From Sclerodactyla briareus (Eukaryota > Echinodermata > Holothuroidea > Dendrochirotida > Sclerodactylidae), in the NCBI GenBank assembly GCA_026419785.1, contig JAODTK010000411.1:364107-428106 (forward strand): 64,000 bases of DNA. The letters run 5' to 3'. The position numbers and the translations under genes were made by a program. Shown piece by piece: positions 45,780 to 57,159 of this stretch. Position 1 is the first letter of the stretch; each line of letters begins with the position of its first letter. The notes under the pieces were generated by a model. The model ran no database searches and was not told the DNA's origin. It worked only from the letters and a program-made list of their open reading frames with translations.

Positions 45780-47300
45780 TGCTCCATGACCGAACATTAG
45801 CACTGAGCCGTGCTTCAAAATATGTAAAAGTATTTTTCATGTTTAACATGATGGGCCTAGACAAACATTGGACTTGAGCACAAGAAGTTCTGAACAATCT
45901 GATGACCACTAACCAAGGAGATTACATATAAGACAAATCAATTTGGAAATGAAGAGGCATTCAAGTATAAATGTGTTTAATTCCATGGATCAAAGTGGGA
46001 CCTTGGCTCACAAGTTCCTGGAACACCCCAAATGTTCGACGTTAGAACATAAGCGGTACCGAATGTCATTACGTGCACCAAAACTTGAAAGAGGAGAAGC
46101 ATTCTGCGTGATCCAATGATGGGCTCCAGGCCCACATGGGCCTTGGGTCCCAAATCCTAGGCACCATGAAGGTATGGCTCTTAGACGGTCCTTATGACCG
46201 AACATTGGCACGGTGCAACTAGATGTAGGAAAGACTATATTTTGCAGTATTCATATGATGGGCCTTGGGCACCTAAATTCCTGGACGAGCCAAAAGCCCT
46301 CTACTGAAGGCCATTAAGAAACGTTGAAGAAGACCAATTGAGGCTTGTGGGGTGTGGATGCATTTCAAGCACATTGTGTGAAAATATCATAAAAATGCGG
46401 TCCTAGGGCCCGAGTCAGACCGTGGAAAAGAAAATTTCAACCCCAAAAGTATGTGTATCAGACCATCATTATGAGCGGCCCGAAACATCGCAATGTGCAA
46501 CTGAATTTCGTAGGAGATACAAGATTTTTGCAGTATTTATGTGATTGGGCCCTGAGGCCCAAAAAGGGCCCTGGACCCCAAAATTCTGATGGGCTGTCTC
46601 CCAAGGACCAGTACATGTAACTTGAAGAAAATCAATCAAGCTGTGGGAAGGATGCATTTAAGTACATTGTGTGAAACTTCATGAAAGGGGCCGACGGCCC
46701 AAGTGGGAATTGCCAAAAATTCTGAGCACACAAGTACAGCTGTCGACCATCATTATGATGGGATGTCAGCACTGTGCACTAAAATTGTAGAAAGAAGCAT
46801 TTTGTGAAATTCCACTGATGGGCCCCAGGGCCCACACGGGCCTTGGGACCTATTCCCTGAGCACTCTGAAGCGATTGCTATTAGACCATTATGAACGAAC
46901 ATTAGCACTGTGCCACAAAATTGGTAGGATGACAAGTATTTTGCTATTTCATATAAGGGCCCCTTGGGCCCAAAGGTGCGGTCCTGAGTGAGACCAAAAT
47001 CCCGAACACCCCGGTAGTCTCTACCCAAGGACCATACATGTAAACCTAGAAGAACATTCAATGAATCGTGGGGAGGAGATTTGCATTTCAAGTAACTATT
47101 GTGTGAATTTCATAAAAAAATGGGCCCTTGGGCCCTAGTGGGGCCTTGGACCAAAAAATCCTGAAAACCCGAAGGTATGGTGTTAGACATCATTATGATG
47201 AACATCAGCACTGTGCCACAAAAATTGTAGGGGAGATACATTTTGAATTTAAACATTAAATGGCTATAGCCCCTTCATGGGCTTGACCTTGACCTTCCCA
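45780..47300 (+). repeat. Degenerate tandem array, ~140 bp monomer, dimeric order
   Basis: The phrase 'gaacattagcactgtgccacaaaattg' (whole or partial) recurs with its CACTG-like core at 45801, 46209, 46491, 46770, 46906 and 47209. These spacings are about one, two or three times 136-150 bp. A second monomer type carries 'gaaga-aatcaat..tgtgggg..gatgcatttcaagtacattgtgtgaa' at about 46325, 46622 and 47046. GGGCCC-rich palindromic blocks separate them. The array therefore looks like an eroded two-monomer higher-order repeat. It runs into a segment shared with family R4 (47250-47350) and then a GATA array. Confidence 0.7.
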
Positions 47301-47400
47301 AGGTCAAACATGTCCCAGGGTCAATGAAATTGGGTTAAGTTTGGTCCAATCCATCACAGAAGGAATGTTTGCGGAGCGAAAAAGGTAATTGTAACACACG

Positions 47401-47487
47401 GATAGGATAGATAGATAGCATGATAGATAGATAGATAGATAGATGATAGATAGATAGAGAGATAGATAGATAGATAGAGAGATAGAA
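47401..47487. repeat. (GATA)n microsatellite
   Basis: GATA/TAGA units with single-base interruptions, about 100 bp beyond the end of the degenerate tandem array. Confidence 0.93.
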
Positions 47488-47819
47488 GAGTGACATGCAG
47501 ATTCCAATAGCTCAACAGCATAGCTGGTTCGAACTAAAAATAACCGATCAGATCGAAAAGGAGAATGGAGATTCCATACTTTGAGATCACATTGGATTCC
47601 AAAGCTTAGTGAACTGATGTTCCATATGCCCCATGCAGGTGTTCACTATTCCGAAGTTGACACTCGGTGATTAGAACAAGGCGATGCCCCCAGGCTCGCC
47701 TGGTTTTTTGTTGCGCAGTCAGTGTTGAGTCAATCAGTCACCATGCAAACAATTTCCAAGGCATTCCATGTGCGGCTTTTCAGATATGCATTTGACAGAA
47801 AGATTTCGCATTTCGCATG

Positions 47820-48100
47820 TCTTGAGGACTATTTGACCATGTCTACCGAAGTAGAACAAGCTTCGTGGAAATGTGACTGAAATTGTCTGACGTGTGCAAA
47901 TGGTGAAATTAGACACAATACTCAACTTCCCTTGACCCATTTTCTCATTTTAAATCTCAGGGACCAATGGCTAGACTACACAGAAAAGTCTCATGGGATC
48001 CAACAAAGTTGAACATTTGCCATAAATGAAGCAAAGTTATAACACTGAATAAAGCCGGCGAACCTCAAAATATGCATGAAATTGTGCAAATTAGAGGTTG
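47820..48100 (+). repeat. Dispersed repeat family R3, second copy
   Basis: Shares GGAAATGTGACTGAAATTG, GAAATTAGACACA, TTGACCCATTTTCTCATTT and GGGACCAATGGCTAGAC with the copy at 3540-3660, in the same order. Confidence 0.65.
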
Positions 48101-48107
48101 CAAGACG

Positions 48108-48285
48108 TTTCGCCCATTTGCAATTTCGCCCCATACAAGTTCGCCCCATTTCATACAGTTCGCCCCCAAATAAAATTGCCCCAAACACATTCGCCTCATT
48201 ACAAGTTCGCCCCCCAAAGACAAATTCGCCCCAACTACCAGTTCGCCCCAACTACATTCGTCACTACAAGTTCGACCACTTTCCT
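48108..48285 (+). repeat. TTCGCCCC minisatellite
   Basis: About eleven imperfect units built on ACAAGTTCGCCCC or ACAATTTCGCCCC with 3-9 bp spacers (CATTTC, AACTAC, CAAAGAC). The array starts right at the end of an R3 repeat copy. Plus-strand frames read through it as F-A-P repeats, but no start codon, domain or splice signal supports translation. Confidence 0.85.
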
Positions 48286-49119
48286 CGACATAATGGCATT
48301 CTGTGATTCAGCATTCATTACCTATGGTTAGTTTCTCAGGCCAATTAGAAAATAACAAGCTGTAAGAATTCCCGGGCATAAACCTTGCGTAAATTAAGAG
48401 ATACCGAGACAGGGCCATACTGCCCCGTCTGACCAAGTACTGATTATGGTAAACTAATCCACACTGGATCCATTCCCCATTTTTGGACAGTATGATCTGT
48501 GAGAAAATGAATGAAAGCAGTATTTTGCTTCAGATATGAACAAGCACTTTCCTGAGAGATATCCTGGTGTAATTTTTGCTCTTGTCAGCAATATTTTGGA
48601 AAGAAGACATAAATTCACCCCCCCAAAAACTCCTAATGTTTTTTTTCAATGAGGACTTGCCTTTAGACTAACCTGTGTCGGTATTCTCACCCAAAATGAC
48701 CGCTATCTGCACTATAATCAATAGGGTTCTTGCAATCCCCATAAGCTACCTACCTATGTTGTCTTGATCAGACTAGCGTTCTGGACTACTCATGTGAGTG
48801 ACTGAATGCCTCTGGGCTACACCAAGTTGGCAACTTAGAACACCAGCTAAGTACCTGCTAGTGTAGTTAGAAAAGTAGTTACAGTCAGGCTATGAATGTC
48901 CTTTATTCTCAGCGTAGACCTCTATTCTTGGCTCTCAATTTTTGATACCTGACTATCGATACTAGACCTTGACCCATCCTTCAGGTTTTGAAAACTTGAA
49001 ACTTCGTGGGTTCGAAAAGTCTTCAACATATTAGAGTGGGGGAGCATTTATCCCCCACCCCCACAAGAAATATTGGGGGACATATTCGCCAGGATTGCGC
49101 CCATTATCAATGTGTACGT
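48286..49119. other. No gene recognised
   Basis: Near 49094-49105 GGATTGCGCCCA resembles one end of the G-tract MITE at 3330. The CCCCCAC/GTGGGGG foldback at 49035-49066 is also consistent, but no left end with duplication was found. Confidence 0.35.
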
Positions 49120-49452
49120 TCACTCCAACGGCACGCCTCCATGCGAGTCTGGTATATGCCCAGTTTCGTATTTAAGAACCAATGACCACTGTTGACCACT
49201 ATGGACCATATACTCTTCATTGCCAACCTCCCGGCGATTCCTTTTACATATTTCGATTGAACGCATCATGTTCACAAGGGGTGTAATACACACAGGCACA
49301 CTGAAAGGCAGTCCACACAATGTTGGTTTATACTTTTTCATTTTATACTTTGATTCGTACAGAAGCATTAAAGTTGGACGAAAATGAAGATGAGCTTCTT
49401 GTAGAGCATGAGCTCCAATTAAAATAAATATGACAAATATCGAAGTATACAC
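49120..49452 (-). CDS. Hypothetical ORF, 110 codons, one hydrophobic segment
   Basis: Minus-strand frame from ATG at 49452 to TAG near 49120. It begins with a hydrophobic stretch (SIFVIFILIGAHAL) that could be a signal or membrane segment. This is followed by a basic, cysteine-containing region (KKYKPTLCGLPFSVPVC). No family recognised. It may be an exon of a minus-strand gene with the frame at 49650-50021, but I could not place splice sites. Confidence 0.22.
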   Translation of the reverse strand: MYTSIFVIFILIGAHALQEAHLHFRPTLMLLYESKYKMKKYKPTLCGLPFSVPVCITPLVNMMRSIEICKRNRREVGNEEYMVHSGQQWSLVLKYETGHIPDSHGGVPLE

Positions 49453-49649
49453 TTTGAAAAGTTGAAGTAAATGAGGGGAGAACTATAAGCAGAAATCTAT
49501 TTTGATAGAGTCAAATTCATCATTCCTGGCATGCACTCAATGTTAAATGAAGAGCAGGGCATTATGTAAGGAAAGTTAGCAATTGATCTAGTATTCATAG
49601 CACTGCTGAAAAGCTCTAATTCTGGCTAAGAATGAGTATGAATGTTATA

Positions 49650-50021
49650 TTAATAGCGATAATTCAAAATCAGTGATAGTGGACTCGACTCTGGCTTCAA
49701 GAACCACCCCTTCAGGTTAGTGATACATTCCTCGGCTTGACCGCAAAAATCAGCAGCATCGAATGACACTCTCAAAGCATTATGGGCCATGTTTAAGTTC
49801 GACAGGACTTTACCACAGTAGGCAAGGGATACCAACATTTTGGCTCGACTAGAAACAGGTACCTTCTTAGTCCAGAGTCCAAAAAATCTCAGTTCACAAA
49901 AACTTCTCATGGGCTGAGATGAAGTAGGATTGATTATTGAAAAAGCAGGCAAACGTGGGCTATTTGGGTACAAGAGATGGTCACCTGTCTCAGCCATGCA
50001 TAACAATAATGGCACAGACAA
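49650..50021 (-). CDS. Hypothetical ORF, 123 codons
   Basis: Minus-strand frame. The best-looking part is SRAKMLVSLAYCGKVLSNLN and ALRVSFDAADFCGQAEECIT, with three cysteines and alternating hydrophobic residues. No domain is recognised, and there is no clear signal peptide or membrane segment. It could be an exon, a repeat-derived fragment or chance. Confidence 0.25.
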   Translation of the reverse strand: MSVPLLLCMAETGDHLLYPNSPRLPAFSIINPTSSQPMRSFCELRFFGLWTKKVPVSSRAKMLVSLAYCGKVLSNLNMAHNALRVSFDAADFCGQAEECITNLKGWFLKPESSPLSLILNYRY

Positions 50022-51339
50022 TAAATAGCATCAACACCAGAACAAACTTGGGAACTTCAGGTAATGGTGGATGCCGTAAACCATATCACTGACTTTAACC
50101 TGGACCTTCTGCAAAACATAAGCAAATTGTTTCCTGCAGGATTTGTAAACAGCACTTCAATCCCTGTTTACTCCCAAAAGTATATGGATTACAAAGCAGG
50201 TCTCCATTAATTTAAGACCCAAACCATACTCGTCTGACCAAGGGTGATTCAGTGAAAATGGGACCCAGGCTCCATTTTGAGCGAGATGAGAATGTTAGTA
50301 GTAGGTGTAATTTCCATTCGTATTAGACATCGTCACAGCTCATGGGCACCAAACAGCGCTCACAGCATTAACAGAGTCAGGGCCCCAGCTAAACATCACC
50401 ATGTGTCTGACTAACATGGGGTACGGTAAGTAGCCTAAAGGTCGGAATAACTATCTTTTCTTTTTTAGAGATATTAGTAGATTCACCGACCCCAAAAAAT
50501 GGTAGGAAAGAATCTTGATACTCAACCTACTGCTCCATACATAGCTCACCATATCCCAGATGAAAACACAATCAAGTTGTTGTTGTTTGGCGTAGGTTCA
50601 TCTAGAGTTCATCTTATAAAATATCGCTCATTACAGGCATTATTGGCCCTCACAGCTTGAGGTGAATTCAATGCCTCCAATTTGATAGAACCCACTTTAG
50701 TTCGCTCCTCTTCACTTGAATTGTAATTATTCCCTAACGTAGGATTCCAAAAGAGTTCCCTCTATTTTGGGCTCTGACCACACTCTGACAGGTAGGAGGT
50801 ACAGTTGTGGAGAATAGTCGAAATAGATAACTTCTTGGACATTAGTTCACACAGTAGAAATGATATAGAATAAGATATATATTTCATTTTTTGTAATTAT
50901 ATCCATGCCACACAATATTCAATCATGTCTTCTGATTGATTATAAAAAAAAAATTGCCAAGCACACAAACCCACTAGAGCTGGAAGAAGCATACTTATCC
51001 TCCAAGCATGCCTATACCCTCAGAGGGCTAACACCATGAGGTTTGTGTCAATGTGAAAGTAGGTTCAACCTCTGATGAAATATAGGTTATTACGAGCAAA
51101 ATTGAGCCTCTCATCTGTTAGTTAATCTTTTAGTTATATGCCCCAATACTTCTAGTCACATTTGCTCAATGCAGTAGTTAAAATGGCAGCTTCCGTAAAT
51201 CGGGGCCAAAACATTGCCAGGTAACCCCCCTGCGAAACAGACAAGATACAAATATTCAAAATTATATTAATTTCACACTAAGCACCAGTGGTGGTAACAC
51301 AGGGTAAAGAAGCAATCAATCGGTATGCTTCATTCGTAA
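50022..51339. other. No gene recognised
   Basis: About 1.3 kb with no recognisable gene or repeat family. Confidence 0.4.
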
Positions 51340-51842
51340 TGACCATCTCTACGAGAAGTCTACGCCCTTTATAAACACCCTGTTGCTTTGTTAATGTTCA
51401 TGCTACATACCTGATTAACATACCATGGATGTACTGAAACCCAAACATGAATGACATCTGTGTTGAGAGAGAAGGATAGATCTATTGGCACCTCATCTTC
51501 CGAGGTTACATTCCTCTCCTTATGCAATCAACTATCAGCTTCACTAATAGCAAGACATTGCCATGTGAAAACCCTTCTGAAACCGACAATGTATGAATAT
51601 CCCATTATATTCTTTCACATTAAAACTCCATGTGTGGAGAACACTATAAACAGGGACCATGCCTAGTATTGCTGGCCTTGGTTGTATACCAATCTCTACG
51701 TCTTCCATAAACACCCCGCTGCGTAGTAGAGTGTCCATTCTCAATACCTGATGGCATAGCTGAGTACTGAAACCAAACATGCAATGACATCTGTGCTGAG
51801 GATTAGACGGTATATATCTATTAGCACTTCCCACTCCGAGGC
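51340..51842. repeat. Direct duplication, ~340 bp spacing
   Basis: The block with ATAAACACCC, ATACCTGAT, GTACTGAAACCCAAACATG, AATGACATCTGTGTTGAG and 'ctattggcac' (51370-51510) recurs at 51706-51842. Minus-strand frames through both copies give related peptides (QHRCHSCLGFST and QHRCHCMFGFST). The duplication could be of an exon or just of a non-coding repeat. A 124-codon minus frame (51544-51918) spans the second copy. Confidence 0.7.
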
Positions 51843-52489
51843 TACCGATGGTTAAGCTATCAATACAATGTACAATACAAAACAAACTCTCGCCAGATCC
51901 ACTTTGAATATTTTCCAAGGTTCAACCCCGCACTGGTCTTCCGTTCTTGATACAAAGAGGAAACACTGTCTACTTCATCCTATGCCTCCCCCAGAGAGAA
52001 CATAGCAATGGGATGGAAGATGTGATTCCCGTTTTTTTTTGGGGGGTTCCCCATGTAGATCCCCATAGCTCTGTAAAAGGAAAATGCAATTGTTACAAAA
52101 AAATGTTCATGAAGTACTCATCATAGGTCACTGGAAGACATGCACCAAAGTATTTATAATCATCCAAGTTCATTTGCCACGGAAGCGTTCAATCAAAAAT
52201 ACCATTCGGGTAAGAATTCCCCTAGATGACTGCTGACCCTAGATGCAGTTGACCAATTTCTAGTAGACATCATACGCACCATGTGGTAGAGCTACAGTTG
52301 TATGCTTTGGCTACCCTCCACCCCATGATTTGTAATATACGAAACATGCTTGTTTCCTTGCTTGGAGGATTGCCATTTATTCTCACCATGGGAATCAATT
52401 CCTCACACAATAAACTTTTAGTCCTTTCAAGACTTTGTGGTGACCTCTAGGGTTACCACCCACCGGGCATTGAACATGGTGCCCCAGTT

Positions 52490-52800
52490 GGTCAACGCTC
52501 ATGAGAGAAACTTTCAACATAAGGGCCCAGTATGCCCTTCATTTCCAAGATTTCCCATGAACCAATAAATATGGTGTCCAAGTTTGAGTAGTATTTTCAC
52601 AGCTCATATGCCACTCTTTAAATCCCTGTTGGTATCAATTGTACATGATAACACGGACAATTAGATGGTAATACAAGGAAAAAGCATCTTGACATACTTT
52701 GCGTTTTTTTTTTACATAATGGTCCAATTCCCCCTTCAATGACCTCGACCTCAAATCTGGACTCTCCATAGCCACCACAACAACTAGTCCATGATAACAC
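52490..52800. repeat. Dispersed repeat family R4, copy 1
   Basis: Shares GGGCCCA-TATGCCCTT, TTCCAAGATTTCCCATGAACC, TGGTGTCCAAGTTTGA and CTTCAATGACCTCGACCT-AAATC with 54170-54470. A shorter relative is at 47250-47350. Confidence 0.6.
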
Positions 52801-52896
52801 TGACCGAAGGTATGATATTTAATTACCCTACTCAGTAGGGAGTAGTTTGCTCAAGACTGGATGACTCACTTTGCAATCCAGAAAACATCGAAGGTT

Positions 52897-52914
52897 TATA
52901 GGCTATAGCCTATA
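52897..52914. repeat. Perfect 18-bp palindrome
   Basis: TATAGGCTATAGCCTATA is its own reverse complement. It could be a dyad binding site, but nothing nearby identifies a promoter. Confidence 0.5.
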
Positions 52915-54169
52915 GCTACTACTAGAACTACTCCACCTACGGCCGACGTGACCCCGACATCGAATCTTGTAAGACTGTAAAAAGCCTTTATATGGTAGTA
53001 TGAGAGACATGCGAGGGATGACTATCGCGCAATTCAGCTCCGTTTCAACGTTTCAAACTAGCCTGTTGAAACAGGGCGTTTGCTTTGTTCACCTCGTATC
53101 AGCCTCATTCACTCATATGTGCAGGATGGACCCTTTTTAACCAATACGGTGATTTGGCTAAACAAACGCCTGTGCGACTTCGTTCTGCTCGCTGAATCAT
53201 GAGCGGAATCAGGGGCTAGTGGGCGGTGCGACGTCAACGTTGATTGCGCAATCGGCATTATTTCTTCACAAGCTACGGGAAACGACCATTGTCTGCTGGA
53301 AAATACTTTATTGATTGAATTGTCAGTATTTAGACAACCTCCAACCACAGTTTCGGCATACGTTAGCTGGATATTTCTTTTTTATTTGCCCATTTGAGGA
53401 TTATATTTTTCCGAACGTATGCGGCGATACCAAACAAGCCGCAATACGCCCTGCGCATAGCCGAAAAAAACAGTTGCTTTCGCTCTCAATTTAGGCTTCA
53501 AATGAATCAATCTGCGATATAATTCATTTTCGGTTTGTGTAAAATGTTATGAAGTCTCCTGTAGGCATTTCATGACCTATCTATTGGGCGATTTTCCGCG
53601 GAATTATTCAGGGTTGCTCACATCTATATCAACGCCCGTTGTCCTACTGATGACTGACAACTATGTCACCTGAATTGTAATAAGCAAAATCCCAATTTTC
53701 GGGATTTGTCACAACGAAGTCTGCAGCGAATGTTGGTGATATTCGACTGTGGAATATAACAAAGTGCGATAGCCCCTCTATTTTAGGACCGGCCTTCTCC
53801 ATTCGTCGCTTTAGCAGGCTACTTTCAAACCAGATGTTCATCTCCATTACGCCGTACATTGCCAATAGGCAGGGGAGTTACAGGTGAAAATTCAATTAAA
53901 CTACGATCTACACGCGGCCTGCGTGTATGTAATGCGGGCGTAATACAGTTACCATTGACAACGCTTGAGAAATGTTGTGTGTTGGCCGCCTTCAGATTAT
54001 AAAAGCAGAAAGGAAGCGTTCAATTAGATGACGGTGAGAGCTACACCACTGAGACATATGTAAAACTGGGGAGGGTTGTAATACGCAAAAAGCCAGGCGG
54101 ATTGAAAGACACAGTAGGCTTTACATTAGACTACAGTAGGAGGAACTTTTGCACCTGTTTACTCTTTCT
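52915..54169. other. No gene recognised
   Basis: Locally higher G+C around 53160-53290. No supported gene. Confidence 0.4.
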
Positions 54170-54470
54170 TCAATCATAGCTCAAACATCCCCACCCTTCA
54201 ATGACCTTGACTTAAATCCCTGTTCAGTAAGTAGCACTAGTCCATGACACACTGACCAATATGATGCGTTAATCAACTTCTATTTTTAGATTTCAGAGAA
54301 AAAGCATTTTACAGATTCAAAGATAGGGCCCATTTTGCCCTTTCCATTCCAAAGATGTCCCATGGGTCAATAACATTGTGTCCAAGTTTGAAAAAACTTC
54401 AACAAGGAACAAACATTTCATAGCCCAAGAGCAAACATTTACAGGACCAACAGACAGATGATAGGCTGAG
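54170..54470. repeat. Dispersed repeat family R4, copy 2
   Basis: Contains TTCAATGACCTTGACTTAAATCC, CATGACACACTGACCAATATG, GGGCCCATTTTGCCCTTTCC and TCCCATGGGTCAATAACATTG. It ends near AACAGACAGATGATAG, a GACA/GATA-like tail. Confidence 0.6.
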
Positions 54471-55510
54471 TGGTAGCCGCATTCACAAGAGCTAAACCAG
54501 GAAATAAGTGGTTTGAGCTAATACGCACAATGGGTCCATGTTATCATCCAGGAAACACAAATACCGAGTATGGGCTTCATTCATCCAAGGCCTATGGGCA
54601 AGTGATCCACTTACAACAGTGTTGGCAAGAAGGGAGGAAAGGGATTTCTTCTTGTAATTGCGAAATCCCTCCCCCCAAAATAGTCATGGGGCATTCCCTC
54701 CCGAAACATCTGGGTTTTGGGTTGATTGTAGTAATGTCCATGTGAGTCCTCTCTTCACTTCTAAAATCCCTCTTAAAATAAATCACAGAGAGGAAAATCC
54801 CTCCTAATCTTACGCATTGACTGGGGCGAAAGGCTGGGCAGCTGCAATGGATAATCTATGCTTGTAGACGATTCTTGGGTGTCGTATAAGATGAATCCTC
54901 CAACAATACAACTCCACCATTACTAACGATAGCATACAAGCCAGGAGCCTCCTATAGCGCAGTCGTCACTGGTAGAAACATGCTTCCTATAGAGGAGACA
55001 ATGAAAATAAAGAAAATGGGTGATGACAGTTGATTTCATATTGATACTGCTTGAGTTGGTACTGCAACCCTGAGACCATGACTGAACAAGGTCGCAACTG
55101 CTAACGAAGATGACGTTATAATATTACGAGAATTGCTGCTGTGAAGGTCCTCACCATTCATTATCACATCTTGAAACAAGGAATGATTTTCATATCACAC
55201 AGTATTAACCTGTCCTAAAATATGTAATTCTCTCGCTATAATATATAATTTTTCGCTCATTCCCATTAGAAATCACAGTGACGCAAAGTTCCAGATTGGG
55301 GCCCCATGCAGGTTTTGTTATACTTCACACAATCCCCCTACACTGTATCGTGGTTCAAGACTCCCATCCACCTGAACAAGAGAGTACGTGCAGCTGAGAA
55401 TCTGTACGTCCGTGCTTTACCCTAACACACAGCGATGAAATTTTTCACAATTCTAAGTTCCTCAACACACACGCCTGTTGTGACCTAGCCCTGGTCAATC
55501 CATTGCTAAC
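54471..55510. other. No gene recognised
   Basis: No coding, RNA or repeat assignment. A 91-codon frame at 54470-54745 has no motif. Confidence 0.4.
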
Positions 55511-55876
55511 AGAGTGGTTACACAGTTTGGTAGAGCGGCCGCTTTCCACCACACCCGGTAGGCGGGGATCGAATCCCGGGCGGTTCATACCAAAGCGTTA
55601 AAATGGGACCTGTTGCCTCTTCCGCCTTGGCGCTCAGCACTGAAGGATAGACAGGGCCAAAATGTGGGGTAGGCAATCTGTGAATTAGTTGCCGTCGGCG
55701 TGTTAGTACCCCCTCCTTCACATGAAGTAACGCAAAGGCTCCCTTGTTCCGTGGTATCCTGGTGAGTTTCGCCGCTGACAAATTCGTGCATATAGCTCGG
55801 TCCCACCCTTGCCGGGCTCGTATAGGTAGGGTCCTTTGTCCGGCAAGTGATTATTAAAAAAAAAAAAAAAAAAAAA
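55511..55876 (+). mobile_element. tRNA-derived SINE with poly(A) tail
   Basis: The head resembles a tRNA: an A-box-like ACAGTTTGGTAGAGCGG at 55520-55536 and a B-box GGATCGAATCC inside a perfect CGGGGATCGAATCCCG stem at 55563-55578. A unique body follows, including CTTCCGCCTTGGCGCTCAGC (55619-55638). The element ends in 21 A residues (55856-55876). These are the hallmarks of an RNA polymerase III-transcribed SINE. I found no clear target-site duplication, and the parent tRNA is not identified. Confidence 0.85.
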
Positions 55877-56982
55877 TCTCACCAACAACGCTCCTATACT
55901 GGATTGACCGGCCTGGTCGTAAATATGGTGATAAAGATACTATGCAACATGGTCAATTTTTTGTAACTTAGCTATGTCCTTTGGTGCAAGGCATGTACAA
56001 ACACCACTTTTGGCATCAGTCGCCCTCTATAGCTAGAAGCCATAATGTCCCCCAACCCGTGCTGGAGGGCGATTGCACCCCTTGCATTGATACTACATGA
56101 CTATACTGGCACTTTCACCACTCCGGTTGCTACCACCTAGATTTTGACTCAGCAGCTTTCTGCAATTCATAGTCGAGTACACAAACTGGTATGCTCTGAT
56201 ACAATGTTACTCTACAAATGAACTGCTTGATTTTTCCGTGTACTCGCACTGGGGACATTTTCTCGCAAATAGTTACACAGCAGTTAAATGCTGCCATGGC
56301 CTTTCCAGTCATTATAATAGCTCCATGGATGCGACCCGAAAAAATGACATCCTATCGCGCAAGAACTAATCCATCTGAAAATTATCAAAACTATATATGA
56401 CATGAATCAGTGAATCACACCCGGAAATTTGATAAGAAAAATAAATACAAAGTTCAAGGCAAATGCTTCGAGCGTATTGAAGATGTGTGTACCTAGTCAA
56501 GCTACTGACAGTATTGCGACTTGTCTAGTGCCTACACACGTCCGCCTTATGGCCGTAGAGGAAACTGCGCGACATTAAGCCTTCAAGATTTTTCGGACTA
56601 AGCTAATGGTCGAATTGATAACAAGTGGTTATCATGATTCGAGGCTGAATTGAATCTTCCTCTACTTAAATCCAGTACTCTGTGCCAAACGAATCATCAT
56701 AGCAGTTTATTTTAGTAGTTGGTTTGGTTTAGATTTGGGCATGCACTTAGATTCCCTGCCTAACCTGCACACAAATCAGTATGGCAACTAGGCTTGCCCT
56801 CACAGGAAGATGAAAGGGGGCATCGACTTATCTGCTGCAGATTGCAGCGAACGGCCTCACGCACCGATGACTCGGGGCTGCCTCTATATACACAGCACAT
56901 CACTCGCATTGTTTTCCCCCAATGTAACCTGAGGAATGCTGACAATTCTGGTAAACTACCAGGAATCTTGTCTCATTAAGTA
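55877..56982. other. No gene recognised
   Basis: No supported gene, RNA or repeat in this 1.1 kb. Confidence 0.4.
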
Positions 56983-57157
56983 CACTGTAAACAATTAACT
57001 GTAGAACTGCAGCAGAGTGCCAGTAATTTATGTAAACTGAAGAGTTCCCCAGTAAATCACTGTCAATCACACAGTTATCCCTACTTCTCAAATATTGTAC
57101 GGGAAATAACTGGCACACTGCATAAAAAGCAATTGCTACAGTCATTTTTTTACTGTG
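56983..57157. mobile_element. Mariner-like MITE, TA-flanked
   Basis: TA dinucleotides flank the element (56981-56982 and 57158-57159). The ends CACTGTAAACAATTAACTGTAG and, reverse-complemented, CACAGTAAAAAAATGACTGTAG are inverted repeats. A second inner pair (GCAGAGTGCCAGTAATTT and GCAGTGTGCCAGTTATTT) extends the foldback. The 175-bp size and lack of coding capacity fit a MITE of the Tc1/mariner group. Confidence 0.78.
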
Positions 57158-57159
57158 TA

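Noticed and set aside
48076-48331. Open frames with F-A-P repeats
   Set aside because: They follow from the TTCGCCCC minisatellite; no independent coding evidence.
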